Numbered from the stretch's first letter, positions 31,724 through 40,981 are shown. The stretch is 64,000 nt of DNA from Myxococcales bacterium (GCA_030652255.1 JAUSAZ010000118.1:1-64000), one strand, 5' to 3'. Numbers and translations are program-made. The notes: generated by a model from the letters alone, not told the origin.

Positions 31724-34069
31724 ATGTCCACGACCGACGTTTTCAACCTGCGCGGGGCGGCGATTCCGAGCGGCGCCCGCGTGCTGGCCTTCGGCGGGCG
31801 GGAGGAGATCTCGCAGCCGTACCGCTTCGAGGCCTTCGTGCTGATCCCGCACTCGCTCCTCGACGAGGCGGGCCTCGACGACGCCATCGGCTCCCCGGCG
31901 ACCCTGGAGGTGCAGCGCGACGACGGCACCGCGCGCAACCGCTGGCACGGCGTGCTCGCGGAGATCTCGGTCGAGCACGAGCTCCCTGGCGCGGCGCTCT
32001 ACCGGGTGGTGCTGGTGCCGCGGCTCTGGCTGCTGTCGCTCACCCAGCGCAGCCGGATGTACGTCGGCGACGCGCTCCCGACGGTGCTCGAGAAGGCCCT
32101 GCGCGAGGGCGGCCTGCGGGACTTCTCCCTGCGCCTCCAGCGCCCGTACAAGCCCCTCGACCACGTGTGCATGTACCGCGAGAGCCACCTGGCGTTCTTC
32201 TCCCGGTGGGTCGAGCGCGAGGGGCTGTACTTCCACTTCGAGCACGGCGAGGAGGCCGAGACCCTGGTGGTCTCCGACGCGCGGCCCTACGCGCCGCCGG
32301 TGGGCGCCCCGGTGCGCTTCATGTCGAGCGCCGACACCCGCGGCGGCGTCGAGGCCGTGACGCACCTGAGCGTGCAGCGCCGGGTCACCGCCGCCGAGGT
32401 CACGCTGCGCGACTACGACCCGCTCAACCCCACCCTCGACGTGTCGGGCCACGGTGCCGTCGACGCCGACGGCCGCGGCGAGGTGCGGCGCTTCGGGGAC
32501 AACTTCCTCAACCCGGTGGAGGGCAGGCGCCTCGCGGGGCTGCGCGCCCAGGAGATCGCCGCGCGGCAGAAGGTCTACGAGGGCCGCGGCCGCGCCTTCG
32601 ACCTGCGGGTGGGCCACCGCTTCTCGATCGTCGACCACCCCCGCGCCGCGCTCGACCAGGACTACGTCGCCCTCTCGCTGGAGCACCGCGGCATCAACGT
32701 CGCCGGCAGCCCCGAGCTTCGCGCGCTGCTCGACATCCCCGAGCGCGACGAGCAGGTGTACTCCGTGACCTTCACGGCCATCGAGGAGACGGTGCAGTAC
32801 CGGCCCGACCGGCGCACCCCGTGGCCGCGGGTGTACGGCATCGAGAGCGCCACCATCGACGGCGCGGGGGAGAGCGACTACGCGCAGATCGACTCGCACG
32901 GCCGCTACAAGGTGAAGGTGCGCTTCGACGAGAGCGGCCTGGAGAGCGGCGCCGCGTCGACCTGGGTGCGCATGCTCCAGCCGCACGGCGGCAACCCCGA
33001 GGGCTTCCACTTCCCGCTGCGCAAGGGCACCGAGGTGATGCTGGTGTTCCTCGGGGGCGACCCCGACCGGCCGGTGATCACGGGCGTGGCGCCCAACGCG
33101 CTCACCCCCTCGCCGGTGACCTCCGACAACCACACGATGAACATCGTGCACACGGGCGGGGACAACCACTTCGAGCTGGAAGACAACGCCGGCGCGCAGC
33201 ACATCGAGCTCTTCTCGCCGACGCAGTCGAGCTTCCTCTCGCTGGGTGCGGTGCACGGGCACGCGTCGCACAACACCGTGTCGAGCACCGACGGCACCGG
33301 GCTCATCCACACGGGCGGCAACCACGACCGCACCGTGGGCGGCAACATGACCGAGGACGTGGTCGGGAGCGTCACCGAGACCTACCACGCGACCCAGGAC
33401 ACCACGGTCACCGGCCACTGGACCGAGACCATCAACGGCGGCGGCACGCAGACCATCAACGCCGGGCTCACGCAGACCATCAACGCCGGCCGCACGCAGA
33501 CCATCAACGGCGGCGACACGGTGCTGGTGAACGGCGGCCGCACGCAGACCATCAACGGCGGCGTGACCGGCACCATCAACGGCGGCGAGACCAGCACCGT
33601 CAACGGCGGGCTCACCGCGACGGTGAACGCGGGCATCACGGCGACGAGCAACGGCGACGTCAACGCGACGGTCACCGGCGCGGTGAACCTCACCGTGAGC
33701 GCGGGCATCAACGTGACGAGCCCGGCGGGCGTGCACATCACGGCCCCGGCGGGCTACACGTGCATCGCGCCCGGAGGCGTCACCATCCTCGCGCCGTCGG
33801 TGCACAACGAGCTGCACCTCACCTGGGTGAAGGTCGCGGTCGACAGCTCGGACTGGAAGGCTACGAGCTTCGGCGGCACGGGCTTCGCCATCGACATGAA
33901 GGGCATGGCCATCAACCTCACCGGCGTGGGCATCAGCGTCACCGGGGTCGACATCGGGACCAAGGGCATCGACATCCAGCTGTGCGGGCCGGAGATGAAG
34001 ACCGGGCCCATCCAGATCGGCACCCGGGGCCTGGAGCTGAAGATCGCCGGCATGCACCTGCTGCTCTGA
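31724..34069 (+). CDS. vgrG: T6SS spike protein VgrG with long octapeptide beta-helix
   Basis: Trimeric spike that caps the T6SS tube. Protein of 781 residues: gp27-like half (about 1-370, with HVCMYRESHLAFFSRWVEREGLYFHFEHG), gp5-like OB-fold (about 390-470, RVYGIESATIDG ... GRYKVKVRFD ... WVRMLQPHGG ... GTEVMLVFLGGDPDRPVITG), then a beta-helix needle. Residues 567-694 are 16 consecutive octads built on T-x-T-[IV]-N-[GA]-G-x, the same unit size as the T4 gp5 C-terminal prism. A second hydrophobic repeat region (GMAINLTGVGISVTGVDIG) leads to the C-terminal MHLLL. Start set by GGGAGG before ATG 31724. It overlaps the DUF2169 gene by TGATG. No extra enzymatic domain is fused, so its cargo should be carried by the following genes. 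Confidence 0.93.
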   Translation: MSTTDVFNLRGAAIPSGARVLAFGGREEISQPYRFEAFVLIPHSLLDEAGLDDAIGSPATLEVQRDDGTARNRWHGVLAEISVEHELPGAALYRVVLVPRLWLLSLTQRSRMYVGDALPTVLEKALREGGLRDFSLRLQRPYKPLDHVCMYRESHLAFFSRWVEREGLYFHFEHGEEAETLVVSDARPYAPPVGAPVRFMSSADTRGGVEAVTHLSVQRRVTAAEVTLRDYDPLNPTLDVSGHGAVDADGRGEVRRFGDNFLNPVEGRRLAGLRAQEIAARQKVYEGRGRAFDLRVGHRFSIVDHPRAALDQDYVALSLEHRGINVAGSPELRALLDIPERDEQVYSVTFTAIEETVQYRPDRRTPWPRVYGIESATIDGAGESDYAQIDSHGRYKVKVRFDESGLESGAASTWVRMLQPHGGNPEGFHFPLRKGTEVMLVFLGGDPDRPVITGVAPNALTPSPVTSDNHTMNIVHTGGDNHFELEDNAGAQHIELFSPTQSSFLSLGAVHGHASHNTVSSTDGTGLIHTGGNHDRTVGGNMTEDVVGSVTETYHATQDTTVTGHWTETINGGGTQTINAGLTQTINAGRTQTINGGDTVLVNGGRTQTINGGVTGTINGGETSTVNGGLTATVNAGITATSNGDVNATVTGAVNLTVSAGINVTSPAGVHITAPAGYTCIAPGGVTILAPSVHNELHLTWVKVAVDSSDWKATSFGGTGFAIDMKGMAINLTGVGISVTGVDIGTKGIDIQLCGPEMKTGPIQIGTRGLELKIAGMHLLL
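33422..33805 (+). repeat. Tandem 24-bp coding repeat (16 octapeptides) in vgrG
   Basis: Sixteen in-frame 24-bp units encode an octad with Thr at positions 1 and 3, Ile/Val at 4, Asn at 5 and Gly/Ala at 6-7. Units 2-4 and 6 (TQTINAGL, TQTINAGR, TQTINGGD, TQTINGGV) are nearly identical at DNA level; the later ones diverge. This suggests growth by repeat duplication and would extend the needle one beta-helix turn fraction per unit. Confidence 0.85.
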
Positions 34070-36711
34070 TGAAGACCATCAAGCCGATGCGCGCGGGCGT
34101 GCTCTGCCGCCCCTTCGAGCACCAGGGGCGCTGCCTCTTCGCGGTCGGCGTGATCGCCTACTTCTCCTTCGACGGAGACGCGCCCGGCAGCCTTCTCCCG
34201 GAGGTCGCGCTCTGGCCCGACCTCGCCGACGACCTCGGGCCCGGCGGCATCTTCGATGAGGCCATGCCCAAACTCCGCGGGGAAGTGCTGGTCACCGGCC
34301 GCGCCTACGCGCCCGGGGCGGTGCCCCAGGCCGCGGTGATGGTCCGGGCGCAGGTGGGCGAGGTCGACAAGTCCGTGCTGGTGGTGGGCGACCGCCGCTG
34401 GGAGCACGGGGCGATGACCAGCCCGACGCCCTTCACCGAGATGCCGCTCACCTGGGCCCGCGCCTTCGGCGGCGAGGGCTTCGCGCACAACCCCGTCGGG
34501 CGTGGCCTCGCGCCGACGCTCGAGGACGGCCGCCCGGTGCACCGCCTGCCCAACGTCGAACACCCCGAGCGGCGCATCCGATCGGTCGCCGATCGGCCCG
34601 AGCCCGTGGGCCTCGGCGCGATGGACTTCGCCTGGCCCCAGCGCACCGGGCGCCTCGGCACCTACGACGACGCCTGGCTGCGCACCCGCTGCCCGGGCCT
34701 CGCCGACGACATCGACTTCGGCCTCTTCAACGTCGCCCAGGACGACCAGCACGCGGGGGGATTCTTCGTCGGCGACGAGGCCTTCCGCCTGGAGAACCTC
34801 CACCCCACGCGACCGCTCATCGAGGGCCGCCTCCCGGGTGTCGGCGCGCGCTGCTTCGTGACGCTGCGCACCCCCGAAGGCGACGACTACCGCGAGGTGG
34901 CGCTGCGCCTCGACACCGTGCACCTGCTCCCGAAGCGCGCCCGCGGGGCGCTCATCTTCCGCGGCCTGATCGAGGTCGCCGAGGACGACGCGGCGGACGT
35001 CATCCACCTCCAGCTCGCGCTCGAACACCTCGACGCGCCGAAGCCCGAGGCGCACTACCGCGCGGCGCTCGAAGCCCGGCTCGATCGCTCCCGGGGACAC
35101 CTGCACCTGCTCCGCGACGCCGACCTGCTGCCCGAGCCGAGGGGGGACGATGCGGTCCCGAAGCTGGAGACCGGCGACCGGCTGGAGGCGCTGACGACGC
35201 CGGAGTTCCTGCTGGCGCGCAACCTCCGGCGGAGGGTGGCGCTCGACCAGGAGCGCGCCCGCGAGACGCTGGTGGCCAACGGGCTCGACCCGGCGGACTA
35301 CCTCCCCGAGGCGCCCCCGGAGCGGCCGACGCCCACCCTCGACTCGCTGCCCGACCTTCTCGACGACGCCGAGCGCCTCATCGCCGACAAGAAAGCCGAG
35401 GCGGAGGCGGGGCGCGACGCGGCCACGGCGCTCGTGCGCCGGGAGTGCGCGAAGTACGGCATCGACTACGAGGCGACCTTCGGCCGGCGCGAGCGGCGGC
35501 ACCCGATCTTCTTCCAGGCGCGCGACGAGATGGCCAAGATCCGCGCGCTGGCAGACCGGGCGCGGTCGCTCGACGCGAGCGCCCCGGAGCTCGACCGGAT
35601 GCTCGACGACCCGGCCTTCGAGGCCCGGCTCATCGAAGGCGAAGACCGGCTGCGGGAGGTGTACCGCGCCCACGCCCACCTGCTGGATGCGGCCGCGCGC
35701 CGCGAGGGCATGGACGCCGACGCCGCCCGCGACGCCGTGGTCGCCCGGCTCGCGCGCCGCGAGGGCCTCGCGGACATGGACCTCACCGGCGTCGACCTCT
35801 CGGGCCTCGACCTGCGCGGCGTCGACATGCGCGGGGCCTTCCTCGACAACGCCGACCTGCGCGGCTGCGACCTGCGCGGGGCCGACCTCTGGCGCGCGGT
35901 CGCGTGCCGCGCCGACCTCACCGACGCCCGCCTCGACGGCGCCCACGTCGCGGAGGCCAACTTCGGCCGGGCGGTGCTCGCGCGGGCATCCCTCGCGGGA
36001 CTTCGCTTCGAGCGCACCGTGCTCCGCGGCGCCGACCTCACGGGCGCGGTGCTCGACGGCGCGCACTTCGAGGGCGGCGACCTCTCCGAGTCGGTGTTGA
36101 GCGGCGCGTCGCTGCGGGACGTCGAGGCCCACTCGCTGACCTTGATGACCGTCGACCTTTCCCGGGCGATGCTCTCCGGCGCGAAGCTGGTGAAGTGCAA
36201 CCTGCTCCAGTGCAACCTCCGGGGCGCGGCGCTCGACGGGGTCACGCTCACCAGCTGCGTGCTTCTCGGCTGCGACGCGGCGGGGGCGTCCTTCGTGGGC
36301 GCGCAGGCCGACAACCTCCGGGTGGTGAAGGACTGCAACCTCGACGGCGCGAACTTCCGCGGCGCCTCGGTGAAGGGCGCCACGCTGCGCGAGACCAGCA
36401 TGAAGGCCGCGGTCTTCGCCGAGGCCGACGTCTCGGGCTCGGACTTCTCGGGCAGCGACCTCACGGGCGCGTCGTTCTTCCGCGCGACGGCGCGGGAGGC
36501 GCGCTTCATCCGCTCGCGCCTCGACGGCGCGGTGCTCACCTCGTGCAACCTCATGAGCGCGCTGCTCTCCAAGGCCAGCCTCCAGGGCGCCGTGCTCGAC
36601 GGGGCCAACCTCTTCCGCGCCGACCTCGCCCGCTTCCAGGGCAGGCCCGCGCGCCTGGAGGACGCCTTCGTGCTCCAGGCCCGGGTGATCGCGCCGAGGG
36701 TGCCGTCGTGA
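34069..36711 (+). CDS. DUF2169-pentapeptide-repeat fusion protein (T6SS adaptor)
   Basis: Protein of 880 residues joining two known modules. Residues about 1-300 are DUF2169, a domain encoded next to vgrG in many T6SS loci and thought to help load cargo on the spike (MPLTWARAFGGEGFAHNPVGRG is the conserved core). A charged helical middle region (about 380-560) follows. From about 567 to 870 there are some 60 pentapeptide units of the A(D/N)LxG type (DLTGVDLSGLDLRGVDMRGAF and onward), which fold as a right-handed quadrilateral beta-helix. Start ATG 34069 overlaps the vgrG stop. The fusion suggests the pentapeptide helix is a docking surface held to the spike by DUF2169. An adaptor role is inferred, not proven. 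Confidence 0.88.
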   Translation: MKTIKPMRAGVLCRPFEHQGRCLFAVGVIAYFSFDGDAPGSLLPEVALWPDLADDLGPGGIFDEAMPKLRGEVLVTGRAYAPGAVPQAAVMVRAQVGEVDKSVLVVGDRRWEHGAMTSPTPFTEMPLTWARAFGGEGFAHNPVGRGLAPTLEDGRPVHRLPNVEHPERRIRSVADRPEPVGLGAMDFAWPQRTGRLGTYDDAWLRTRCPGLADDIDFGLFNVAQDDQHAGGFFVGDEAFRLENLHPTRPLIEGRLPGVGARCFVTLRTPEGDDYREVALRLDTVHLLPKRARGALIFRGLIEVAEDDAADVIHLQLALEHLDAPKPEAHYRAALEARLDRSRGHLHLLRDADLLPEPRGDDAVPKLETGDRLEALTTPEFLLARNLRRRVALDQERARETLVANGLDPADYLPEAPPERPTPTLDSLPDLLDDAERLIADKKAEAEAGRDAATALVRRECAKYGIDYEATFGRRERRHPIFFQARDEMAKIRALADRARSLDASAPELDRMLDDPAFEARLIEGEDRLREVYRAHAHLLDAAARREGMDADAARDAVVARLARREGLADMDLTGVDLSGLDLRGVDMRGAFLDNADLRGCDLRGADLWRAVACRADLTDARLDGAHVAEANFGRAVLARASLAGLRFERTVLRGADLTGAVLDGAHFEGGDLSESVLSGASLRDVEAHSLTLMTVDLSRAMLSGAKLVKCNLLQCNLRGAALDGVTLTSCVLLGCDAAGASFVGAQADNLRVVKDCNLDGANFRGASVKGATLRETSMKAAVFAEADVSGSDFSGSDLTGASFFRATAREARFIRSRLDGAVLTSCNLMSALLSKASLQGAVLDGANLFRADLARFQGRPARLEDAFVLQARVIAPRVPS

Positions 36712-37757
36712 TGGGCCGCGACGAGGTGCTGGAGCGCGTCGGCAACGGCGACACCCTGCGCGGGGTCGACCTCGCGGGCGTCGATCTCACCGGGGCCGAC
36801 CTCGGCGGCGCGATGCTGGAGGGCACCGTGCTGCGCGGCGCCGTGCTCGACCGCTGCAACCTCGTCGAGTGCAACCTGCTGGAGTGCGACCTCACCGGCG
36901 CCTCGCTGCGCGGCGCCCGCCTGGAGCGCTCGACGCTCTACCGGGCGCGGGGCGCCGGGGCCGACCTGCACGGGGCGAGCCTCGGCGTGGCGCGGCTGGT
37001 CGAGTGCGACTTCCAGGGCGCCCGCTTCGACGGCGCGGACATGACCGCCCTGGCCTTCGTGGAGTCGCTGGTGTCCCGGGCGTCCTTCGGCGGAGGCACC
37101 CTCGACCGGGTGGCCTTCGTCGAGAGCGAGACCGACGCGCTCGACCTGCGCGGCGCCACGCTGCATGCGTGCGTGTTCACCCGGGTCGACCTGCGCGAGG
37201 CCGTGCTCGACGACGCGCGCTTCGAGCTCGTGGTGATGATGGAGTGCGTGCTCGCGGGCAAGGACCTGCGCGGCGCCCGCTTCAGCGCCTGCCAGCTCAA
37301 CGCGTCGGACCTCCGCGGCGCCGACCTGCGCGGCGTCACCCTGGAGCGCTGCAACTTCAAGGACGCCGACCTCGTGGACGCGAAGCTCGGCGGCGCCAAC
37401 CTCCAGAGCGCGCTCTTCCTCGGGACGAAGCTCCAGCGGGCCGACCTCGCCCGGGCCGACCTGCGCCTCGCAGTGCTGATCGACGCCGACCTCTCGCTCG
37501 CCGACCTGCGCGGCGCCAACGCCGAGCAGGCGCAGCTCACCCGCGCGCGCTGCATCGGCACCCGCTTCGACGGGACCAACCTCACCTACGCGGACTTCAC
37601 CCACGCCGACGTCTCCGGCGCAGACTTCTCCGGGGCCACCGTGCTCCGCGCGCGCTTCCACCGCACCGTCGACGCGGGCGCGCTCGGGCGCGCGCCGGGA
37701 TGGCTGGGCGACGACGAGGCGCTCGCCAGCGCAGAAGATTTCCGTTCACCCTACTGA
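36711..37757 (+). CDS. Pentapeptide-repeat protein
   Basis: Protein of 348 residues made almost wholly of pentapeptide repeats from residue 15 to 325 (DLAGVDLTGADLGGAMLEGTVL; later ADLRGANAEQAQLTRARC), giving a rod-like beta-helix of roughly 60 units. Many units have Cys at the central stack position (CNLVECNLLECDL). A short non-repeat tail (GRAPGWLGDDEALASAEDF) ends it. It overlaps the DUF2169-pentapeptide gene by TGATG, and its repeats are like those of that protein, so it probably arose from it and may pair with it on the spike. DNA-gyrase protection, known for some pentapeptide proteins, is not suggested by context. Confidence 0.85.
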   Translation: MGRDEVLERVGNGDTLRGVDLAGVDLTGADLGGAMLEGTVLRGAVLDRCNLVECNLLECDLTGASLRGARLERSTLYRARGAGADLHGASLGVARLVECDFQGARFDGADMTALAFVESLVSRASFGGGTLDRVAFVESETDALDLRGATLHACVFTRVDLREAVLDDARFELVVMMECVLAGKDLRGARFSACQLNASDLRGADLRGVTLERCNFKDADLVDAKLGGANLQSALFLGTKLQRADLARADLRLAVLIDADLSLADLRGANAEQAQLTRARCIGTRFDGTNLTYADFTHADVSGADFSGATVLRARFHRTVDAGALGRAPGWLGDDEALASAEDFRSPY

Positions 37758-37773
37758 AGGAGCATCCACCGCC

Positions 37774-38424
37774 ATGAGCGCACCCAACACCTCGATCAAG
37801 GTTCCGCAGAGCTTCCAGGACAGCGGCACGGTGCTGCGCGTCGAGGGCGACCGCGTGGTCGTGCAGGGCGCGAGCGCGGTGCTCCACTGCCGCCGCGCGG
37901 TGAGTTGCGTGGTCGACCCGCGCGCGGACGACCTCGTGCTCTTCGCGGGCATCGCCAGCGGCGAGCGCTACGTGCTCGCGGTGCTCGAGCGGCCTGGCGA
38001 CCCGGCGGCGGTGTGGTCCTCCGCGGGCCCGGTCACGCTCGCCGCCCCGGAGGGGGGCGTCACCGTCGCCGCGCGCGACGGCGTGCACGTCGTCACCCCG
38101 GCGACCGTGCGTGTCACCTCGGATGCGGTGAGCGTGACCGCGCGCGAGGGCGACCTCGCCGTCCAGGCGCTCACCTACGTCGGCGCCGCGGTGGCCGCCA
38201 ACCTCGACGACCTCAAGCTCACCGCGCAGCGCATCGACACCGTCGCCGAGCGCCTCTCGCAGAAGCTCAAGCGTGCCTACCGGGCGGTGTCCGAGATCGA
38301 CCAGCTCCGCGCCGAGCAGGGCGACTGGAGCTTCCGCAAGACCCTCGGTCTCCACGCCGCCAACGTCGTCGCCACCGCCACCGAGCTGGTGAAGGTCGAC
38401 GGCGACCAGATCCACCTGGGCTGA
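37774..38424 (+). CDS. DUF3540 T6SS-associated protein
   Basis: Protein of 216 residues of the DUF3540 type found in DUF2169/DUF4150 T6SS cargo loci. It has an N-terminal strand-rich part (GTVLRVEGDRVVVQG ... AVSCVVDPRADDLVLFAG), a short VgrG-like beta run (VTLAAPEGGVTVAARDGVHVVTPATVRVTSDAVSV), then a coiled helical region (LDDLKLTAQRIDTVAERLSQKLKRAYRAVSE). The beta run resembles a VgrG needle, so the protein may extend or cap the spike. An AAGGAGC Shine-Dalgarno site precedes ATG 37774. Confidence 0.8.
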   Translation: MSAPNTSIKVPQSFQDSGTVLRVEGDRVVVQGASAVLHCRRAVSCVVDPRADDLVLFAGIASGERYVLAVLERPGDPAAVWSSAGPVTLAAPEGGVTVAARDGVHVVTPATVRVTSDAVSVTAREGDLAVQALTYVGAAVAANLDDLKLTAQRIDTVAERLSQKLKRAYRAVSEIDQLRAEQGDWSFRKTLGLHAANVVATATELVKVDGDQIHLG

Positions 38425-38446
38425 GTCATCGAGAGAGGGACCGACC

Positions 38447-38848
38447 ATGTTCGCCAACACGCAGATGATGGGCATCGACATGGGCTTCCCGGACGTGTGC
38501 CTCACGCCCGCGCCGCCCGCCCCCGCGCCCATCCCCATCCCCTACCCCAACATCACCGTTGGGCCGCTCGGCGTGCCCGCCGCCTACAACGTGCTGTTCA
38601 TGTGCACGCCCGCGCACAACATGGCCACCACCATGGTGACCAGCATGGGCGACAACCCTGGCATCGCCACCGGCGTCGCCTCGGGCATGGTCATGGGCCC
38701 CACCCGCCACGTCACCGCGGCCTTCACTGTTCTCGTGGGCGGCATCCCCGCCACCCGCATGACCTCCGTCGGCATCCAGAACTCCACCAACTGCCCCGGC
38801 ATCCGGCTCTCGCCCAGCCAGGTGAAGGTGCTGCTGCTGGCCCCGTGA
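38447..38848 (+). CDS. DUF4150 PAAR-like spike-tip protein
   Basis: Protein of 133 residues of the DUF4150 family, a PAAR-like cone that sharpens the VgrG tip and can carry effectors. Conserved marks are the N-terminal MFANTQM, the Pro-rich PIPIPYPN segment, a TPAHNMATT loop and SMGDNPGIATGVASGMVMGP. Cys and His that could hold a metal at the tip are present (FMCTPAHN, NCPG). The stop overlaps the GTG of the next gene. Confidence 0.9.
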   Translation: MFANTQMMGIDMGFPDVCLTPAPPAPAPIPIPYPNITVGPLGVPAAYNVLFMCTPAHNMATTMVTSMGDNPGIATGVASGMVMGPTRHVTAAFTVLVGGIPATRMTSVGIQNSTNCPGIRLSPSQVKVLLLAP

Positions 38849-40335
38849 GCGCCGCCCTCGACCTCCTGCGGGAGCGCCTCGCCGAGACCCCGCTCGCGCC
38901 CCGCGGCTTCCGCTTCGAGGAGGACGACGACGGCGCCGTGGCGCTCACCCACGACGGCGCCCCGACGGGCGTGCGCGCGGCCGTGCGGGTGCTGCGCGTC
39001 CCCGCGCTGGCGGGCCTTCGGGTGGAGGGGCGCTGGGTGGAGGTCACCGCCCGCCCCTCGCTGCTCGCCGCGGACGTGTCGGCGGCGCCCGTGGTGCTGC
39101 TCGTGGTCGACGCGACGGGCCACACCGTGTGGGCCACCCGCGACGAGCTGCTCTCCCGCCCCGCCCCGGCGCAGCGACCCGACGGGGTGGAGACCTGGCA
39201 GCTGCGCCTGAGCGCCCTCTCCGGGGCGGCGGGCTTCGGGCTCCATCGGATGATCCTCACCCTGTCGGCCGAGGCGCTGCGGCCGGCGCTGGAGGGCCCC
39301 GTGGCGGCGCTCCAGCCCGGCGCCGCCCGCGCCCGCGCGCTGCTGCGCCGCTTCGTCGACGAGGGCGACGGCTTCGACGCCGAGCCCGACGCGCTGCAGG
39401 CGCTGGGGGTGCCCGGGTGGTTCGTCGCGGCGCACGCGACGGCGACGGACGCCGCGGCGGTCACCCTCGCGACGCCGCCGTACTTCGAGCGGGTCGCGAT
39501 CGAGCTCGACGGCGCGTGCGAGTCGCTCGCGGTCCGGGCCTGCACGCTGCGCTGCGCCCGCGGCGGGAGCGCGCGCGCCACCTGGGTCAACGACCCGCAG
39601 CCGAGCCCGGTGGCGCTCACCCTGCGCTACGACCACGCCCGCAACACCCTCGACCTCCGCGCGGCGCTCCGGGGGGCGCCCACCTCGGCGAGCGCGCTCA
39701 GCCCCGGGGCGCGCTTCGTCTGGCGCTTCGGCCAGGGCGGCCGGCTCGCGCTCGCGCCCGCCTGCGCCGCCGCGGGCGTCACCGTCGCGAGCGCCTTCGC
39801 GGCCGCCGAGCGCGAGGCGCTCCCGCACGGCGTGGTGGAGACCCTGGACGCCCTCGCGGCGGTCGAGCGCGCGACGGGGAGGGCCTTCGAGGTGACGGCC
39901 GCGGCGCTCTCCGACCCGGCGCAGGCCGCGGCGATCGGCGAGCTGCTGAGGGTGCGAGCGTCCGGGCGCATCGAGCGGGCGGCGACGGCGATGCGCCTCA
40001 CGCTCACGGCCGCGGAGGTCACCCGGCTGCTGGAGTCGGCGGGCCACCAGCGGCGGATGACCTTCCAGCTGCCGCCCTCGCGGGCGAGCCAGACGGTGCT
40101 CGGGGTGGCGGTCCCGCTGGGCCTGCGCACCCAGGAGGTCACCGGCACCCTGGCGCGCTCGCCGGGCGCGCTCGCCACCGATGCGGCGGCGGTGGGGCCG
40201 ACGGGGTCGATCGAGGTCGAGCTCAGCGAGGTGGAGCTGCGGGAGACCTACGAGCCCGCGCCGCCGGCAGCGACCACCACGGCAGCCCCGGCCACTGGTG
40301 GTGCTCCCAGTGATAGCCGAAGTGGAAGCACGTGA
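38845..40335 (+). CDS. Unrecognised T6SS-module protein
   Basis: Protein of 496 residues with no family I can name. No signal or membrane helix is seen. It is Ala-rich with alternating strands in the first 230 residues (RAAVRVLRVPALAGLRVEGRWVEV) and helices later, and then a low-complexity tail (PAPPAATTTAAPATGGAP). Its GTG overlaps the stop of the DUF4150 tip gene, so it is the final gene of module A and a candidate cargo or chaperone. The last 113 bp overlap the 3' end of crtW on the other strand, antisense to that enzyme's third His box. The last 37 residues are therefore probably acquired read-through rather than original protein. Confidence 0.6.
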   Translation: MSAALDLLRERLAETPLAPRGFRFEEDDDGAVALTHDGAPTGVRAAVRVLRVPALAGLRVEGRWVEVTARPSLLAADVSAAPVVLLVVDATGHTVWATRDELLSRPAPAQRPDGVETWQLRLSALSGAAGFGLHRMILTLSAEALRPALEGPVAALQPGAARARALLRRFVDEGDGFDAEPDALQALGVPGWFVAAHATATDAAAVTLATPPYFERVAIELDGACESLAVRACTLRCARGGSARATWVNDPQPSPVALTLRYDHARNTLDLRAALRGAPTSASALSPGARFVWRFGQGGRLALAPACAAAGVTVASAFAAAEREALPHGVVETLDALAAVERATGRAFEVTAAALSDPAQAAAIGELLRVRASGRIERAATAMRLTLTAAEVTRLLESAGHQRRMTFQLPPSRASQTVLGVAVPLGLRTQEVTGTLARSPGALATDAAAVGPTGSIEVELSEVELRETYEPAPPAATTTAAPATGGAPSDSRSGST

Positions 40336-40981
40336 GCAGCGAGAGCGCGGGGCCGAAGTCGTTGCTCACCGCGCGGTGCGCGTCGGCGTATCCCCCGGCG
40401 GGCGCGCGGTGCGGCCGGAAGGTGCCGAAGTAGAAGAGCTGCGCCGTCGAGGCGAGCGCGGGCAGCACCCAGAAGGCCAGCAGGTTGACCTGCGAGACCC
40501 CGACGGCGTGCTGGAGCACGTTGAACACCACCGCGTGCCCGACCACCTGCGGCCATCGTAGGTAGTGACCGATGAAGCGCAGGTACCAGCGCCCGAAGCC
40601 GTCGTGGGTGCCGTCGTGGAAGTCGGGGTCGTCGGCGCTCGCGGGGTGGCGGTGGTGCCGCTGGTGTTCGCGCGCGAGGGTGGCGTAGGGGAAGAGCGCG
40701 TAGAGGCCCACCGCGAGGGCGCCGAGGGCGGCGTTGAGACGCGGGTGCCGCGGCGCGACGGTGCCGTGCATGGCGTCGTGGGCGACGATGAAGAGCCCCG
40801 TGTGGAGCCAGGTGCGCAGGGCGATGAGCAGCGGCCACGCGGCCCACGGGATGGCGGCCCATGGGAGCCCGAGGGCGACGACCAGGGAGAGCGCCCAGGA
40901 GAGCAGCACGGCGGCGGCGAGCGCCACGCCCGGGAGCGACGGCGGGCGCGGCGTCGTGCGGGTGCCGGCCGCGGCGGTCAC
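40223..40981 (-). CDS. crtW: Beta-carotene ketolase (CrtW-type fatty-acid-hydroxylase-fold)
   Basis: Di-iron membrane oxygenase of 252 residues that adds keto groups to carotenoid rings. The three His boxes are HDAMH (68-72), HQRHH (106-110) and HWEHH (224-228), followed by the CrtW-type ending QWPGLPWWSLPAAR. RHPRLNAALGALAVGLYALFPY and SLLTCFHFGYH are also typical of CrtW rather than of acyl desaturases. Four hydrophobic spans are visible. Its GTG start overlaps the stop of the upstream lipoprotein (GTGA). No other carotenoid genes lie in the window. A related carotenoid hydroxylase is a less likely reading. Confidence 0.85.
   Translation of the reverse strand: MTAAAGTRTTPRPPSLPGVALAAAVLLSWALSLVVALGLPWAAIPWAAWPLLIALRTWLHTGLFIVAHDAMHGTVAPRHPRLNAALGALAVGLYALFPYATLAREHQRHHRHPASADDPDFHDGTHDGFGRWYLRFIGHYLRWPQVVGHAVVFNVLQHAVGVSQVNLLAFWVLPALASTAQLFYFGTFRPHRAPAGGYADAHRAVSNDFGPALSLLTCFHFGYHWEHHQWPGLPWWSLPAARARRSPAAPPR

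Noticed and set aside
33422..33805. CRISPR-like regular repeat spacing
   Set aside because: The repeats are contiguous 24-bp coding units of a beta-helix without unique spacers.
31532..34057. Minus-strand open frame of 841 codons opposite the first vgrG
   Set aside because: Shadow of the vgrG repeats; His/Val/Asp-rich pseudo-repeats mirror the 24-bp units.
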